From Opisthorchis felineus (lineage: Eukaryota; Platyhelminthes; Trematoda; Opisthorchiida; Opisthorchiidae), in the NCBI GenBank assembly GCA_004794785.1, contig SJOL01009857.1:341342-405341 (forward strand): 64,000 nt of DNA, given 5' to 3'. A program made the translations under genes and the position numbers. A model generated the notes under the pieces. The model made no database searches, was not told the origin of the DNA, and saw only the letters and a program-made list of their open reading frames with translations. This document shows, in pieces, positions 20,913 through 33,446 of the stretch. The stretch's first letter is position 1. Each line of letters begins with the position of its first letter.

Positions 20913-23254
20913 CTGTATTGTGGTTGAAAATAACAACGTGTACAGAACTAGCGGAAGGCTAGAAAACAAGTAACAGGAGTGATAAAGCCTCCTTGCGGAG
21001 TGTATGGAAAACAGGAAGGGTATGACGTGGATGGAGCCTATCCACCTGTTTTCCAGAATCCGTCAGAACGCCTGTGACAACCTTTCACGCCCTGTTTGCA
21101 TGTTTCAGCATGCACCACTACGGAAGACCCGAGAGGCTTTAGCTCGGGTCACGGCTGCATCGGCTATGTTTTAGCGCTTCAACAGACGCTAGACGTCCAA
21201 CACAATTACTGGTAACCGCTGAGTTTAACATCTCTGGAGATGAAAGCTACCTTCGATCCAGTTGCCCTTATGGGACTGCCTGCTTCACAGAATAGTATTG
21301 TATGCTCATTGAGAAAAAAAGTGAGAATATACGGATAACTATCTCGAGCGCTCTCCACATCAAATGGAATGGATTGACGCTTGGTCTCTTTCTTCTTCTT
21401 TTTCAGATTAAAGCCCATGAGAGCACAGCAGCCTGCTGGTAGCATTCTAAATGGCATTACGTACGTTGCTGATGTTGCCTTTCCCGGTTCTCCACCCTCA
21501 CACAGGCGAACAATGTTGAACCTTTTGGATAGAAGAGTGGGTCTTTACGGGATGTGCTGTATCCCTTCAAAGTGCAAACTCATGTTGCAAAACTGGGTTG
21601 AAAATATCGGACTCTCTACACAGCAGGTGGTCTGATCGAGACTACTAACAAGTTCACCTGCGTGTTCACCTTCGCACTTCGTTAATTACGACATCGGAAG
21701 ATGTCAGTTTCATCGACCAAGGGCCCAGTTTATAGTGTTGGTGTGCGGTTAGTCCACCTCAACGGTCCGGAAACTTCTCGAAGCTCTCGGGTTTTGGCTA
21801 TTGTTGTCTCCAACAGTTACGACATCAGCGGTGGTATGGCACTTGAAAGTCTATTTGACAGTGGACCAAACGCACGCTCGACAACCGATCTGCTGAAAGT
21901 TCGGTCTCCGCTGAACAGGTTATGTTTTCTGAATGTCAAGGGAGCCGCACCGATGCTGCTTGGGAGGCCCTAGGGAAACTGGAAACGAAGGACTGGCGGT
22001 CGGCGATGACACTGTTGCAAGGTATGGAAACCCTGACCAGATTATTTCGCAAAACTGGAGGTGTCGTACACTGAATTATGGCCCAGGTGACAAACTCCAT
22101 TGATGACTAGAGATAATGCCCGATATAACAACATACCGCAGCCAATGATAAGTTCTTATACACAACCTGGTCACCTAGCCTACGGAGCCCCTTTCTAGTT
22201 TTGTTTCACAAAATCCCATTTAGCAGCTCTTCTATCCCCGTTTCCGGTGCTTTCCCTTCATCTGCTGTCATCCAACTCCACAATAACAAACACCAATTGA
22301 ACACATGCATTGCTCAACTCCAGAAATGATAATAATAACGGCGGTAAGTACATTGCTGACGTCGCTGATGATATGGTGATAATGACCATACCGATGTTGC
22401 GAATGACGCCGATAATGATCATGCCCAGGAGAAGGATGGCGATGAGAATGAAATTGAAAAAAGAACATTTTAAGGATGTACTTTTATCTCTCATCTAGTA
22501 TACTTTGAATCAATGACAAAAACATGAACCTCAGTACATTTATATAAAAAAGATGAAATTAGTCGAAGGTCATCAACTGTTTTGTTCCGAAATAACACTT
22601 ATGCAATTTCTCGCGCATTTTAACACGACCTGGTTCACACAGGGTGGAACAGAGAAAGTAGCCCCGAGGGGAGACGACTCTCAGGAGAGGTCAGAAAGAC
22701 CTTTCCGAAGAAACACCCACGAGAGATATCGAAACCAGATCTCAAGAAGCAGGGACGACAGAATGCACCAAATTTTATCCAGTCACTTTTTTCGGAGCGT
22801 ACCAGGAACGCTGAACAGGATATTGCTGACTTGGGTACTTATGAATGGCTAATTGTGTACGGGCGTTTAGCAACGCAACGTACAAGCTAGAACGTTGAAT
22901 ATTCCTCGTTAATTTAAGCGACTTGCGGTGATCAATGTACAACAACAACAACCATTATTCACATTACAATGGATATCAAGCATAAAAAGTCATCATAAAC
23001 ACTTAAACGAGAGAAGGCAATTTCACCCTAGAATAACTCTGCTGAATCAGTTCACGAAACACACCACCAGGCACGAGCTTTCCGCTATCTGAAATCTCGG
23101 AGTTCAGAAAATGCTGTCAACAGCCACCAAGATAGAACTCAAATGACCTTGAAGTTCTAAGCTAGGGTATTTAATAGAAGACAGCAGGTAACTTTGATAT
23201 GCAACATGGAGACATTAATTGGTTTAGTCTATGAAAGAATATTAACAGACTTAC
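20913..23254. other. Flippase intron with RT fragment and GAT-rich tract
   Basis: A non-LTR RT fragment lies at 21420-21640, with possible continuation to about 22130 in broken frames. A GAT/AAT-rich imperfect triplet tract lies at 22325-22470. Nothing else was recognised. Confidence 0.6.
21420..21640 (+). mobile_element. Non-LTR retrotransposon RT fragment
   Basis: The plus strand encodes GITYVADVAFPGSPP, RTMLNLLDRRVGLYGMCC and PSKCKLMLQNWV. This is the YADDVALLG, LNNLxxxxxxxGM and PSKCKxLLQxW region of trematode CR1/RTE-like reverse transcriptases. The catalytic YADD is YVAD in this frame and stops follow, so it is a dead fragment. Confidence 0.75.
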
Positions 23255-23846
23255 GTGACACAAAGTCGTCCATAGATTCATCAGGGTCAGAAAAAGGGGC
23301 ACGCCATTGTAGTACATCTACTGCCCGACATGCTTTTTGCTTCTTCCGTTTCCCTCCGATTCGCTTTCCATGCAACGGCCGAGGCGTTGGTAAGTCCAAG
23401 GTCAATCCTTGGACAACAGGTGGAAGACTTTGACTTGAGGTTTGTTTGTGTCCAGGGCCAAGCGCTCTCAAAGGTTGTTGATCTGACATATCCACCGGCA
23501 GTACGAGCTGAGGAACGGCGAAAGGCGACACAGTTGAAGTACTGGCCTCCGCAACATCGGGACTTTCCTGAGTTGTGACCGGGTCCTCGAGTGGCGTATC
23601 AACAGTCGTTTGTTCACTTTGCTCCTCACAAATGTCCTCAGCCAGATCAAATTGTGGCGCTGTGACCGTTTCCGGTTTGTTTTGTCGTCGTTTTCGTGTG
23701 AAAATTGAACCCAAACTGAGGGCATGCTTCACGGAGCTGGTGTCTGAAGGCGGCTTTTTCCTAACCCTACCGCGGCGGGCAGCAGGCAGAAGCGGACTAG
23801 CACGTAACCTACTTTTCAAACCACGACGGCGATTGGGCACTTGAAA
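23255..23846 (-). CDS. ATP10: Flippase exon: large variable N-domain insertion
   Basis: 592 nt, 197 codons, phase 0 in and one base out; acceptor AATTCCAACAG, donor TCAC|GTAAGT. It begins FQVPNRRRGLKSRLRASPLL, continues with Arg/Lys-rich, then Glu/Thr-rich, then Pro/Ser-rich sequence (KRRQNKPETV, CEEQSEQTTVDTPLEDPV), and ends DPDESMDDFVS. It lies between the ICNT and ESPDE exons, where ATP10 proteins carry their least conserved loop. Assignment rests on exact phase agreement with both neighbours and an uninterrupted frame, not on sequence similarity. The loop is probably disordered and could be phosphorylated. Confidence 0.8.
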
Positions 23847-24821
23847 CTGTTGGAATTACAGAGGGGTATTTCAAGTTTAGGATGACAAAGCTGAGAACGA
23901 TGAGGGTTCGGCTCACAACTAGAAGCTGTCTTCTTAGGCACAAAATTACTACAACAATGTTCGTGAATAAATTGCTAGGAAAAGTTGTTTAGAAGTGCTA
24001 TAAAAAAAAAGACACAAAAATCACCGCTGGAAGACTGGCAGATGCATACAGTGGACCAGGAACCACCCACAGACATTTGGGATAAAAGATATACTATACA
24101 CCACCAGGATGCTCAAGAGCCAATCGGGACTGGTGCACTGTGCGACTACGAACGGGTGAAACGCACAGTCTGTGATAGAATTAAACCATTTTACAGCGCT
24201 AGCTGTCGTTTCATGATAAGTTATCCTGACTCTGGGCGACGAAATTCTAAGGGCACATGGAGATAAGGCAATCCATAGGCGTCTTACAAATGTGAACATT
24301 CATTTTTGAAGATGGCACCAACAGTATGTCAGGAAATGATGAAGTTTATTCATGTCAAAACTTCAAAATTAGTATTTTCAAACACATATTCGGGAAAGGT
24401 CGGAGACGTACGCTAAATGTTTAGTAGGATGATCGTAACTTATCAGTTACGTACAGTTGGCGAGTGAGGCAACTTTGAGCGCAGTTAATGCAATAGAAAG
24501 ATGCAGGGTATTCGGTAGTCAGGTTCCTCGTACCAGTGCGAGGTTGTCCCTCACCAACAGGCGATTGCTGTGATATTAGGTGAAAGGAAGGACACCGGCA
24601 GAATTCAGTGAAGGAATGATCGCTTGAGGGGTGACGCCACAGGAAGAAGACAGTAATGTCGAAATAAACGGTTCCCGACTGGGGCCTCCCAACTAAGGGC
24701 AATCACCATAATGAACGACGTTGCTGGAGAGGAGACTAGTAAATTATCAAAGGTTTGTTGTACTCACTTAACGTGGGTCAAACAATACTTTCACTCAGAG
24801 AATGTCATACTGGAAAACTAG

Positions 24822-24992
24822 GTGGACAGAATGTCATATGGTCGTGCCGCCACACAGCGGCCACTGCCCTTTCCGTAAAGCGTCGCAAATATGACAGGAA
24901 ATCCATAGATTTGAGGGGCTACTGTGAAACACTCAAAGTGACCACATTTTCCCCCTTTTGTGAACGTACTGTACTAGTATATGATCTGATGG
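24822..24992 (+). CDS. Antisense candidate gene, exon a (171 nt, phase 1-1)
   Basis: Open segment after AAACTAG, ending ATG G|GTTTGT, 171 nt with both ends in phase 1. It encodes NVIWSCRHTAATALSVKRRK, LRGYCETLKVTTF and CERTVLVYDLM. The W-S-C pattern and alternating hydrophobic strands resemble those of the other plus-strand candidates, and the length equals exons at 27588 and 57693. The donor is weak. The sequence has been read by eye only, and no domain was recognised. It lies antisense in a flippase intron. Confidence 0.35.
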
Positions 24993-25229
24993 GTTTGTTG
25001 GTTTGTTTTTCTCTTTGTTATCTCTACCAACCGAATTCATGACGGACGCGAATAAGATGGTAAACATGTGGAGTTACACACCCATTTGCAGACCACTTCT
25101 GTTGTTAACGCGAGTCTCAGCTGGAGATCAGGTCAGTCTCTCGTTTCTAATAAGTTTTCAGCAACTCGTAAAATACACACATTTGCACACTAATTGGAGT
25201 TTAACGGGAGATTAAGCTGGGATTAAGAT

Positions 25230-25395
25230 GACTGAGAACGCAAATGAGTGTATTTCACCAATGTCGTACAATTTGGCTTTAGTTAGGGCATAAGGTTGGT
25301 GGAAACTCAAGACTGAGCCTACATGATGAGCCCGAAAAAGGGCGGAAACGGTCATGGGCTGTCGAAGAGTTTTCAGCAACCCTATAAGTAGTGGA
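25230..25395 (+). repeat. Hammerhead-core repeat, decayed core
   Basis: Forward copy with CAAATGAGTGTATTTCACC, GGAAACTCAAGACTG, core ATGATGAGCCCGAAAAAGGG then CGGAAAC (first C lost, one inserted G) and TCGAAGAGTTTTCAGCAACC. A shorter piece precedes it at 25145-25225. Confidence 0.75.
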
Positions 25396-25559
25396 AGTTT
25401 TCAACCAGCGATGTCCCCACAACAACAACATTCCCACATCATTGTTAGTTAAACCACCAGACGGCTCTCTGTGATCGAGCAATTAAGAAAATACAGCATC
25501 TTTGATATTCTTGCGTCAGCGTATCCACTCACGCTCCATCATTGTGGAATCACTATGTC

Positions 25560-26800
25560 TGCGGATGAGGTTTACAGATGATAGACTCTATGGGTTGCCA
25601 AAAATACTAAAACAGGTACCCCCATGTGTCCCACCATGGACCATACTACTTGTACAACTTACAACTTGTTCAAATACTCAAGCAGTTTGCTGAAGCCGGA
25701 TTATCAGCTAGTCGTAAGTCACGTGAATGGTTCTTTTGATTCTGTTCATATTCTACAATCTACCCACATTGTGATCATAAAGTAGCAGTCAGCCTTGATG
25801 TAACAAGTCTTTAACGACTGTGCATCTTTTCTGTCCTCTATTTTGTGTGAGAATATATCTCTAGCACAGGGGACAACCTTATCCCCTCTTGATATGGCGT
25901 TGAAATGTGTCTAAGCACCAGTTATTTCACCTTTCTAAGCGTTTCAAGACAAACTGACGGTGTCGCTAGGGGTTCTCCAGTATCAGCCATAGTGGCTGAT
26001 CTTTTCTTGCACGGTATTGAAACCTAGGCCTTAAGTGACTTCGCCAATCCACCGCGCACCTGGTTGAGATACGTTGACGACATATTTGCGATCATATCAG
26101 CCAAATAGAGACAAATCTTACTAAGTTGCTTGAACGAGCACTGCAGTGGTATAAAATTCATCATGGGAACTGAAGGCGAACAGTGAACTATTAGTTTCCT
26201 GAACTGTAAGCTATTTGTTCACATCAGCCATGGGTTCTCAGTGGGAATCTACAGAAGACCCACACATTCAAACAGGTGCTTTTGCACGATGAGCCTTCGC
26301 ACCCACACCACGTCAAACACGCAGTTGTCGGGTCGTTGCTCGGATGAGTCCACACGAGCGGATGGACTGAAACAACCCAATGGGGTATTACAGTACAGTA
26401 AACACCCCTTAGGGCTCATTGCCAAACAAATGAGGAGAACGTTACCCGGAACGGTGAGACAGGGAGACCACATAGAAATGGTACTTCAGACGCCACTCGA
26501 ATTGATAACACTTTGAAACGACACCTTGTAAGGGCTCAAGACTCTATCAAACCGAACCGTCGCACAAACTGCGTCTACCAAATTCTTTGTGCAGGATGTC
26601 CAGCCAAACACAAGCCAGACAACCGGGCAAAACCATGTGCGAATCAAGGAGAAAAAACAATCCAATCGAGTTAAGAAAAATTGAACACGACTCAGCCATT
26701 GCATTCCACGTAACTGAGTCAAGTCATCAAATCAACTTCGACGGCACACGTGGGACGAGCGTGCGCTGAAGCACTGGGGAGTACTGACGGAGCCAGCATC
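25560..26800 (+). mobile_element. Penelope-like element B: RT fragments, decayed
   Basis: Reading across frames on the plus strand gives LYGLPKI, YNLFKYSS, SLDVTSL, TDGVARGSPVSAIVADLF (from 25953), WLRYVDDIFAI (YVDD intact at 26070-26081), FSVGIYRRPTHSNRC and RRTNCVYQILCAGCPAK. These are the conserved blocks of Penelope-like reverse transcriptases followed by the start of the GIY-YIG region, in normal order. Many stops and frameshifts make it inactive, though the catalytic box survives. Its RT family looks different from element A. Confidence 0.8.
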
Positions 26801-27059
26801 CTGTCTCTGTGGCTTGGACGCCCCGTACATCCTAGTAGACATGGTGGCCAGAGATCAAGCAGGAATCGCAACAATGGCGCACCACAGCCAGTACAACCAC
26901 CGGAACCACAAAATCAAGCGTACATACACACAGAGCTAAAACGAACCCATACACGCGTGTTGTATCGGGCTGCCAACTGATTTCAGGAACACACCAATCA
27001 GAAGACATGATAGCGGACCCAAATAACGCTGCACTTAACTTGTACTCAGTTAAAAACCC

Positions 27060-27130
27060 AATCTTGAACAAGGTTGCCCACAGCGATGGAAATGTCGGAT
27101 TATAACATCTTGTTCCACTACCCTGCGTTT
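27060..27130 (+). mobile_element. Penelope-like terminal sequence
   Basis: CAAGGTTGCCCACAGCGATG followed by GTCGGATTATAACATCTTGT and CCACTACCCTGCGTTT matches the box at 14395-14520 and lies about 260 bp downstream of element B in the same orientation. It is therefore read as that element's end. Confidence 0.55.
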
Positions 27131-27587
27131 TAACTTTAAACTTCCCATATAGTTTTCAGAAACCTCATAAATGGCGTTGGATTGAGGAAGGATTATGGGC
27201 AACTTTGAAACCCGCTTTGCTTAGCTCACTTAGCATCAATCAATGCTCCCCATGTTATGCTATGAGCTTGTGACCTGCACATACAAGCCATCCAGAAACA
27301 GCGTTCGGAATATAAGTCTTCACAAACGGTAAAATGAAAAATCTGTCACAGGGTGTCATTTTATGCAGAGGCATGTGACTATTCGTGAAAATACCCTATA
27401 TTAGGATTGCAGACAACGATGCGTCAAACGCGTTACCCGATATCATTTGACGCCAGCTTAATGTCGCTTTATGGAACGACGAGGTAGGTTTATGACCTTC
27501 ATTCACGTGTCAGTCTGCCACGCAGCTACCTCCAGAACCAACCACTCCTTCTTATGAGGATGACTTTTAACTCTAGAAGTTTCACAG

Positions 27588-27758
27588 AAATCATGAAGCG
27601 TCGAGAGGTCACTGTCATAGCAACTACGACGATCCATTTCACATGCGGCTCTCCTACAACGACCATCACAGTGTTCCCCTACTTAATTCCGCCACTGTTT
27701 CTTTTAGTTTGGTACGTGTCAGTTAATCTCAAGACAATTGTATGTGACTTGACACCAG
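27588..27758 (+). CDS. Antisense candidate gene, exon b (171 nt, phase 1-1)
   Basis: Follows GTTTCACAG and ends CCA G|GTAAGG, a near-consensus donor. It is 171 nt with phase 1 at both ends, like exons at 24822 and 57693. It encodes REVTVIATTTIHFTCGSPTT, FLLVWYVSVNLKTIVC and DLTPG: alternating hydrophobic residues, two Cys and a central Trp, as in small immunoglobulin-like or similar beta domains. No family was recognised, and the Ig-like reading is inference only. It sits in a flippase intron on the opposite strand. Confidence 0.4.
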
Positions 27759-30700
27759 GTAAGGAGCACATGGATGGTTAGGCAGCACTAATATATGCAC
27801 GTGTCGAAAACGCTTGCACTGGCTCTAAAACTGTACATCGGAAAAGAATAAATTCGTAATGAGAAAATCAAATCCTCATCATGACCACCCACTGAATCCT
27901 AGAGACATTCCAATATCCCTAGTGCCCTACCAGGACCTGCTTGTTTACGATACGGCAACTGTCAAAGGTGTTGACGCTCTGAAAGTGTGTGTCGGACGAG
28001 AATAACCGCAGTTTGTCGAACGAAAAATTCCTTTTTTATTTTTTAGAACACAAGTCGAGTGAATATTATATCTTTTTGGTAGTTATTCGTCAGATTCGGA
28101 CATAATAAAGTAAAATCGATAATATGTAAGTTAGTCTCACTCATAACACAGAGTACGAGAGTCATGTGATTCTAATAATTGACTGACTGGTCCCACGGTC
28201 GTCATCAGGTGTGCGAATCAGCTTTGAATTCACATTTCAGACTGGCGAGCCATGATGTTGATATCTTCTGCAGTGGACAATATCTAATAAATTGAACCAC
28301 AAAGATCCTCGTGTTGCTCAGTGAAAGGAACTGCCAATTTGCAGAATTTCTGTTAATTTTAGTCTTGACTATTTATAAAGATGAGTGTCAATTGCATTGA
28401 CAAATTGCATTTGAGATAGTCCGAAAGAGATTAAGATTTTCTACCAAACAATACATAATGCTGGTAATGTTTCCCTTGAAAGGTAGTTTTGAGTGCGCAC
28501 AGGAATGTGGATGCATGCAATGGATATGTCCTCTGGATCATCTACGTGCTAATCGACGCGAATTTCGGTTCATCAGGCAAACACACTGATGACAACCCAT
28601 TGCATAGACTTTTCTAGAACAAACTGCGCTAGGGTTTGTCTCAGAAGGAAGAAAACTGGCATCCGTACATTCGAAGAGAAAAACAGAACAAGTGAGTCCC
28701 ACAAATATAAACAAGGAGATTCTGATATGTAAAAATAATGAACGGATGAGTTGATGTCATCAAGAATCTTTATTTGGCGGTCCCCTCAAACAGAGCTTTC
28801 GTACCTTCCTGTATCAGCAAAATTTGAAGGTAAAACACCATTCCAGTTGCTCAGCATCCAGTTAGTGATTTCGCTGTTAACGATTCTCGTATCTAACGTT
28901 TTGACATACCAGCAGATCTAAATTTTATAACGTTTTTACACCCATAACATTTGTCTGCATTTGGATGAGCGCAACTGCTTCGTACAACATTTGTTCACCT
29001 CACACAACTCTGAGTGGATAGCAGCAAAAGACAACTTCTAGATAAAGTCCAACATTTGGCGAAATTCAAAAGAAAGACTGTCCGACAAACGGAAACAAGG
29101 AGGAACCCTTTGTTAGGAGCATGCGCAATGACGCAACTTGCGTGGTTGAAACAACGGAGATGATTAATATACCATGAACTCACACCGTTTTGTCCCACCT
29201 CGAAGCCTAAGCATCGAAGCAAATGCAGGTCGGGATGGGTATTCCGTTCATTATGGATGAATTCTTCGTCATTTTTTTTCCTAGTGAATATGATCTCTTG
29301 GACAGAATGCTCATCACTATTGGGCACTGACCTTTAGAAGACTAACTGTTACGACCCTCGAGAGGACCACCTTCTCCTTCCAAGAAGGAATAGCCTCCAC
29401 ATCATGTAATTTTGATTTCTCCTGCTTTGGGTGGCCAAAAGCGCACAGGGTCCTGCAACTCTAAAATATGCTTATCCATACAGAGATAGCCGGGAGCTAT
29501 GATACAGACTGCGAGGGTTTCAATGAACTCGATTGCTAGATTTCGAGCAGGTGATAGTGAATCACTCTCATCATAATGCGCCGGCCCAACACTGACTTTC
29601 AAGGAACATAAACGCGTCTTTGACAGTGTAACACTGGAGACAGGGTATCCTTCCGACTCAGACCAAAGTACCTCTGTATGGTAGTAGCAGTAGGGCTTTG
29701 AAAGTACCGGCAAGCAAGAGGAGACTCAAGGAAGCCTCCATTTCTGTGCAGTTGGTTTCCTTCAGAGTGAGATTTGTTTCGTTTTGCCGGTTGAGTATGA
29801 GGTCATCTCCTGAAGCCCGGTGACAATGACCTTCTCTTGACATTAGAAAAGCTAGCTTTTTATTTTCGGAGTTCGGTCCTTGTCTCATGGACGCTGCTGT
29901 CCTAAAAATATATTTCGATCAGCTAGCAAACATTCTGATTAGCAAGCAGTCCAAGATTTTAGGATCTGTCGCACGCGGAACTCTGATGACTCATCCACAT
30001 CATCCTCCAGCGGCTAGAGGACTACCCCTTCATTCAGCAAATCGTCTTCTGGTGATAGAGGCGAATCTCCCTCACTCCTGTATCAGTAAGATACAGCGTA
30101 TCATATTCTATCCCCATATCCGGCAGCTATATTGATGAATAGCTTCATGGTGAGCATGAAGCTTCTGGTCCGGATCGGCAACGAAGTCAGAGTGAGCTAC
30201 GCTGGATGTTGTACTCAGTTAGTACTGTATCATGGTACACATAACTGGCTGACTGGAAGTACGACCGCATTGTGAGCGATCGAACAGCAACGAAATCAGT
30301 ACACTGCACGCAGCCATCCAGGCGGAAATTTGTTACTAGGTGACCTCAGAATGTTCAGTACCGGGCAGGCCATTCGAAGGTCGTGGATACCAGCACCTGC
30401 GACTGAAACGCTTGGTCCACATGCCCATAGCGAGAAGGTCTGAGGTGAATTCGACCGCAGTCAAGCGTTTAGCTACAATGCGCCCATAAAGACGACTGTA
30501 TCAGGACAGTGACAAAAAACTTCCGGGCGACTTAATTTCGCGCATGGACCCAGGTCCGGGTATTTCGGAGCGCTTAACATTAGGACAATGTCGTCATCAA
30601 TGTGATGGTGGATTTTCGTTCAACAAAATACAGAGTGCATCAGACACTAGTGTGAAGCCATCGTTTTTCCTGACTTTCGGAACACCTGGAATTCACCGCC

Positions 30701-30879
30701 TTTGACATTAAACGCGTTCTTGGGCGGTATTATTTAGAGGCGGTCTCTACACCGATTGGCGTTTGTCGTATCTATCCCAACCACACTTTGAAACTATTTT
30801 CTACTACTTCATTTTGCTACACCACTATTATTTCATGAGTTATTGGGAGTCAGGTGAGTCGCACGTTAAAAAACCAAAT

Positions 30880-31035
30880 CAGTATGAAAATGAGTGTTTT
30901 GCGAATTTCGCGCAATCTGGATTCAAGTAGAGCATAAGGTTGACGGGAGTTCGGGGACTGCGACTACCTGATGAGCCGCAAGAAGGGTGAAATCGGTCGC
31001 GGGCTGTCGAAGAGTTTTCAGCAACCTTATGAGAA
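30880..31035 (+). repeat. Hammerhead-core repeat
   Basis: Forward copy: ATGAAAATGAGTGTTTTGCG, TTGACGGGAGTTCGGGGACT, then CTGATGAG at 30968 with TGAAAT in place of CGAAAC, and GCTGTCGAAGAGTTTTCAGC. The first invariant block is intact; the second is mutated. Confidence 0.8.
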
Positions 31036-31364
31036 ATGGGTGTGTATTTCTTTCGCACCACATTTGTCTTCTTCGTTACCACCTTGTCTAACAAGGTATT
31101 TTCGCAACAAATTATCCTGAAATTTTTGCTTGCTCAAAAGGCAAACCTTCTATTTCAGACTGTTGGAGTTATCCATAAAACATCACGTTGATGCAAATCC
31201 GCTTCGCGTGTTGTAGTGCAACAACGCGACGTGTCTGTCTTTCAAGGCTCTTAGAACTGGCCCTGAATAATTTCCCAGTCTTCTGGCACTTAAACACCGG
31301 GTGACGGACAGCAGTCCCTTTGTGTGAACAAAAAGTGTGTATAGACGTAATACACTACTTAGTA

Positions 31365-31565
31365 GGTTGCTGAAAATTCTTCAGCAGCCCACGGCCGGTT
31401 TCGCCCTTCTTGGAGCTCATCAGATAGGCACAGTTCCCGTGTTTCCGTCAACCGTATGTTCTACTTGAGCCAAAATTGCACGAAATTAGCGAAATACACT
31501 CATTTGCATACCAATTTGGTTTTGCGGGAGACTCACCTGGAACCCAGCTGAAGCTCTAGTTCATG
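31365..31565 (-). repeat. Hammerhead-core repeat with intact core
   Basis: Reverse-orientation copy. On the minus strand the core at 31423-31398 reads CTGATGAG, a stem GCTCC/GGGC closing a short loop, then CGAAAC. It is preceded by GACGGAAACACGGGAACTG and followed by GGGCTGCTGAAGAATTTTC. It lies head to head with the forward copy at 31590. Confidence 0.8.
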
Positions 31566-31589
31566 ATTAGAAACAGTTTTCCTTGGTAT

Positions 31590-31900
31590 GCACATGAGTG
31601 TATAAGTCGAATTTGGTGCAATTCGGGTTCAAGTAAAACATAAGGTTGACGAGTCTCTGCCTAGCCCTAAGAAGGGTAAAACCGGTCGTGGGCTGTCGAA
31701 GAGTTTTCAGCAACCTTATGAGTAGTGTTACGTCTACACATATATCGCGGTATCTTGAATATCGTGGCAATCAAAACTTGAGGCAGCCTGGTGCAGCACA
31801 TTAAGTTGCTTAAAAACGTCATAAACGAGAGACTCAGGTGGGTTCCAAGTGAGTATCCCGTCAAAACCAAATCGGTATGCAAATGAGTGCATTTCGCTAA
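31590..31900 (+). repeat. Hammerhead-core repeat: more than one unit length, start motif recurs
   Basis: It begins at GGTATGCACATGAGTGTAT and passes through a damaged core (AGAAGGGTAAAACCGG), the ACCTTATGAGTAGTGTTACG box, TCTTGAATATCGTGG, GCCTGGTGCAGCACATTAAG and GTCATAAACGAGAG. After about 290 bp it returns to GGTATGCAAATGAGTGCATT. The return to the starting motif shows that the source was tandem or circular. Confidence 0.8.
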
Positions 31901-33446
31901 AAAATGTGTGTAGTTTTTTAGCTATACATATGAAAACTAGAGAGCAAAAGAGAACCAATGGTCAGAGACCCCCTGAGGAAATTGCATTGCGGGAATAGTT
32001 GTTCATAAATAATTAACATACCACAAAGGTGTCGAATGTATGGAGTGGGCCAGACATTTCACCCAACGGGGTTCCGTAGCGAAAACTTCATCTTCTGGCG
32101 AATAAAGAGCTGACCAAAAGGAACCTTTAATTTCACCGCTCTTACCAAATCACGTCGAACTAGGACACCATTATGAATGATCCTCACTAATTGTCCCCAC
32201 ACGTTATATTTACAACTATCGTACGTGCTTTACATGCAAATCGACCAGCATGTCCTACCTATCAGAGAAGAAACAACCTCGAAGCCCCTCGTTAACGATA
32301 AATTATCGCATCAGAAATTATCCCCTTGACTGGGATATCACGAAATCTCCTGGAATCGACTGACACCGTGCAAAGAAACTCCTACGCTACTGGAAACTGA
32401 AATTATACAAACTGCATCTTAGACTAGTCTTCTCGAATTCCTGTTTCTGACAAATTATTTTGCAAGTGAACAACGCAATAGTATGAAAAAAGTGGAAATT
32501 TAGGCTGAGCGCAAAAAACATTGGTTCGTCCTTCAGAATGAACACAAAACCTTGTCAGCAGTCCTTTGAAAGTCATCCGAATACAAGAACGGTCATGGAT
32601 TGTTTCGTCTTTAGTGCATACTGATTCCCATATAATCCATCTGTTTAGCGAATGATTTTCATGAACAATACTTGTAAACAATGCTGCAGTTTATAAATAA
32701 TACCTTGAAAAAGCTGCAGCAGATTCGGTAGGCTTTAACGAACACGATTTTGAGCTGTAGAAATGCTGACCGACATTGGAGGTAGGCTACATCAGCAGTT
32801 TGTAAACAGAAGGTGTTGTAGAGCGGAACGAGCAGCTGTGGGATGTTTACCGCCGTGTGCAAAAGATTCCCGTTTTAGGATGACTGAAGTGAACCGAAGA
32901 ATCGAAAAGTATTTTGCGATATCTGTCACATCCAATTCAGACGAGGTAAATAATTCTACTTAGAACCTCAGAATGTAACTGGAATTTCATTACCCTAGTG
33001 AAAAAACATGCGATACGGTGCTCATTACCCATGCCACCCACGGTCGAACATTCTGGAGGGGGAGAGTACCGTATTATTACTTTTGTTACCATTATCCTCA
33101 CCATTTTCATTGGATGTTTCCCTACCACTGCTCGTTAGTAATTACATAAGAAATGTCGTTCAAGGGATCGGATCACCACGGGAAACAGTTTTGAACTGTC
33201 TAGGCTTGTCGCACAAGGTAAATCTTTGTAGACAAATTTGTGCCAGAGAATAACGTAAGCAAATGTAAACAAAGCAGAAGTGAGGACACAAGGTTGGTGT
33301 ATGAATGCAGAGCGAATTTACAGTGATTGAGTGTGTGGATGCAACTGATCGACACAACGCCGTTTGCTGACCTTAAACATAACTAAACTTGAAAGAAACC
33401 GAAGGGTTGATGAGCATCGGGTGACGCATTTGATCAACAAACTTAC

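Larger units (their letters stand above)
23847..33446. other. 9.6-kb flippase intron
   Basis: It contains two plus-strand exon candidates (24822-24992, 27588-27758), Penelope-like element B (25560-26800) with its end sequence (27060-27130), and hammerhead-core repeats (25230-25395, 30880-31900). 28000-29380 and 31910-33440 show nothing I can support. Minus-strand open frames at 29402-29888 have protein-like stretches with N-glycosylation sites, but no splice-phase support. Confidence 0.55.

Noticed and set aside
22325..22470. GAT-rich tract read as a coding poly-Asp/Met stretch
   Set aside because: All frames are equally biased by the triplet repeat, and there is no other coding support.
25003..25215. 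Plus-strand 70-codon frame near the repeat at 25145
   Set aside because: Its 3' half is hammerhead-core repeat sequence, so it is not a gene.
29402..29888. Minus-strand frames with N-glycosylation sites considered as flippase or nested-gene exons
   Set aside because: The flippase exons on either side already match in phase, and splice sites for an independent gene do not agree in phase.
29927..30085. Plus-strand phase 1-1 segment of 159 nt ending at GTAAGA
   Set aside because: Its His/Pro-rich product lacks the strand and Cys pattern of the other candidates; likely chance.
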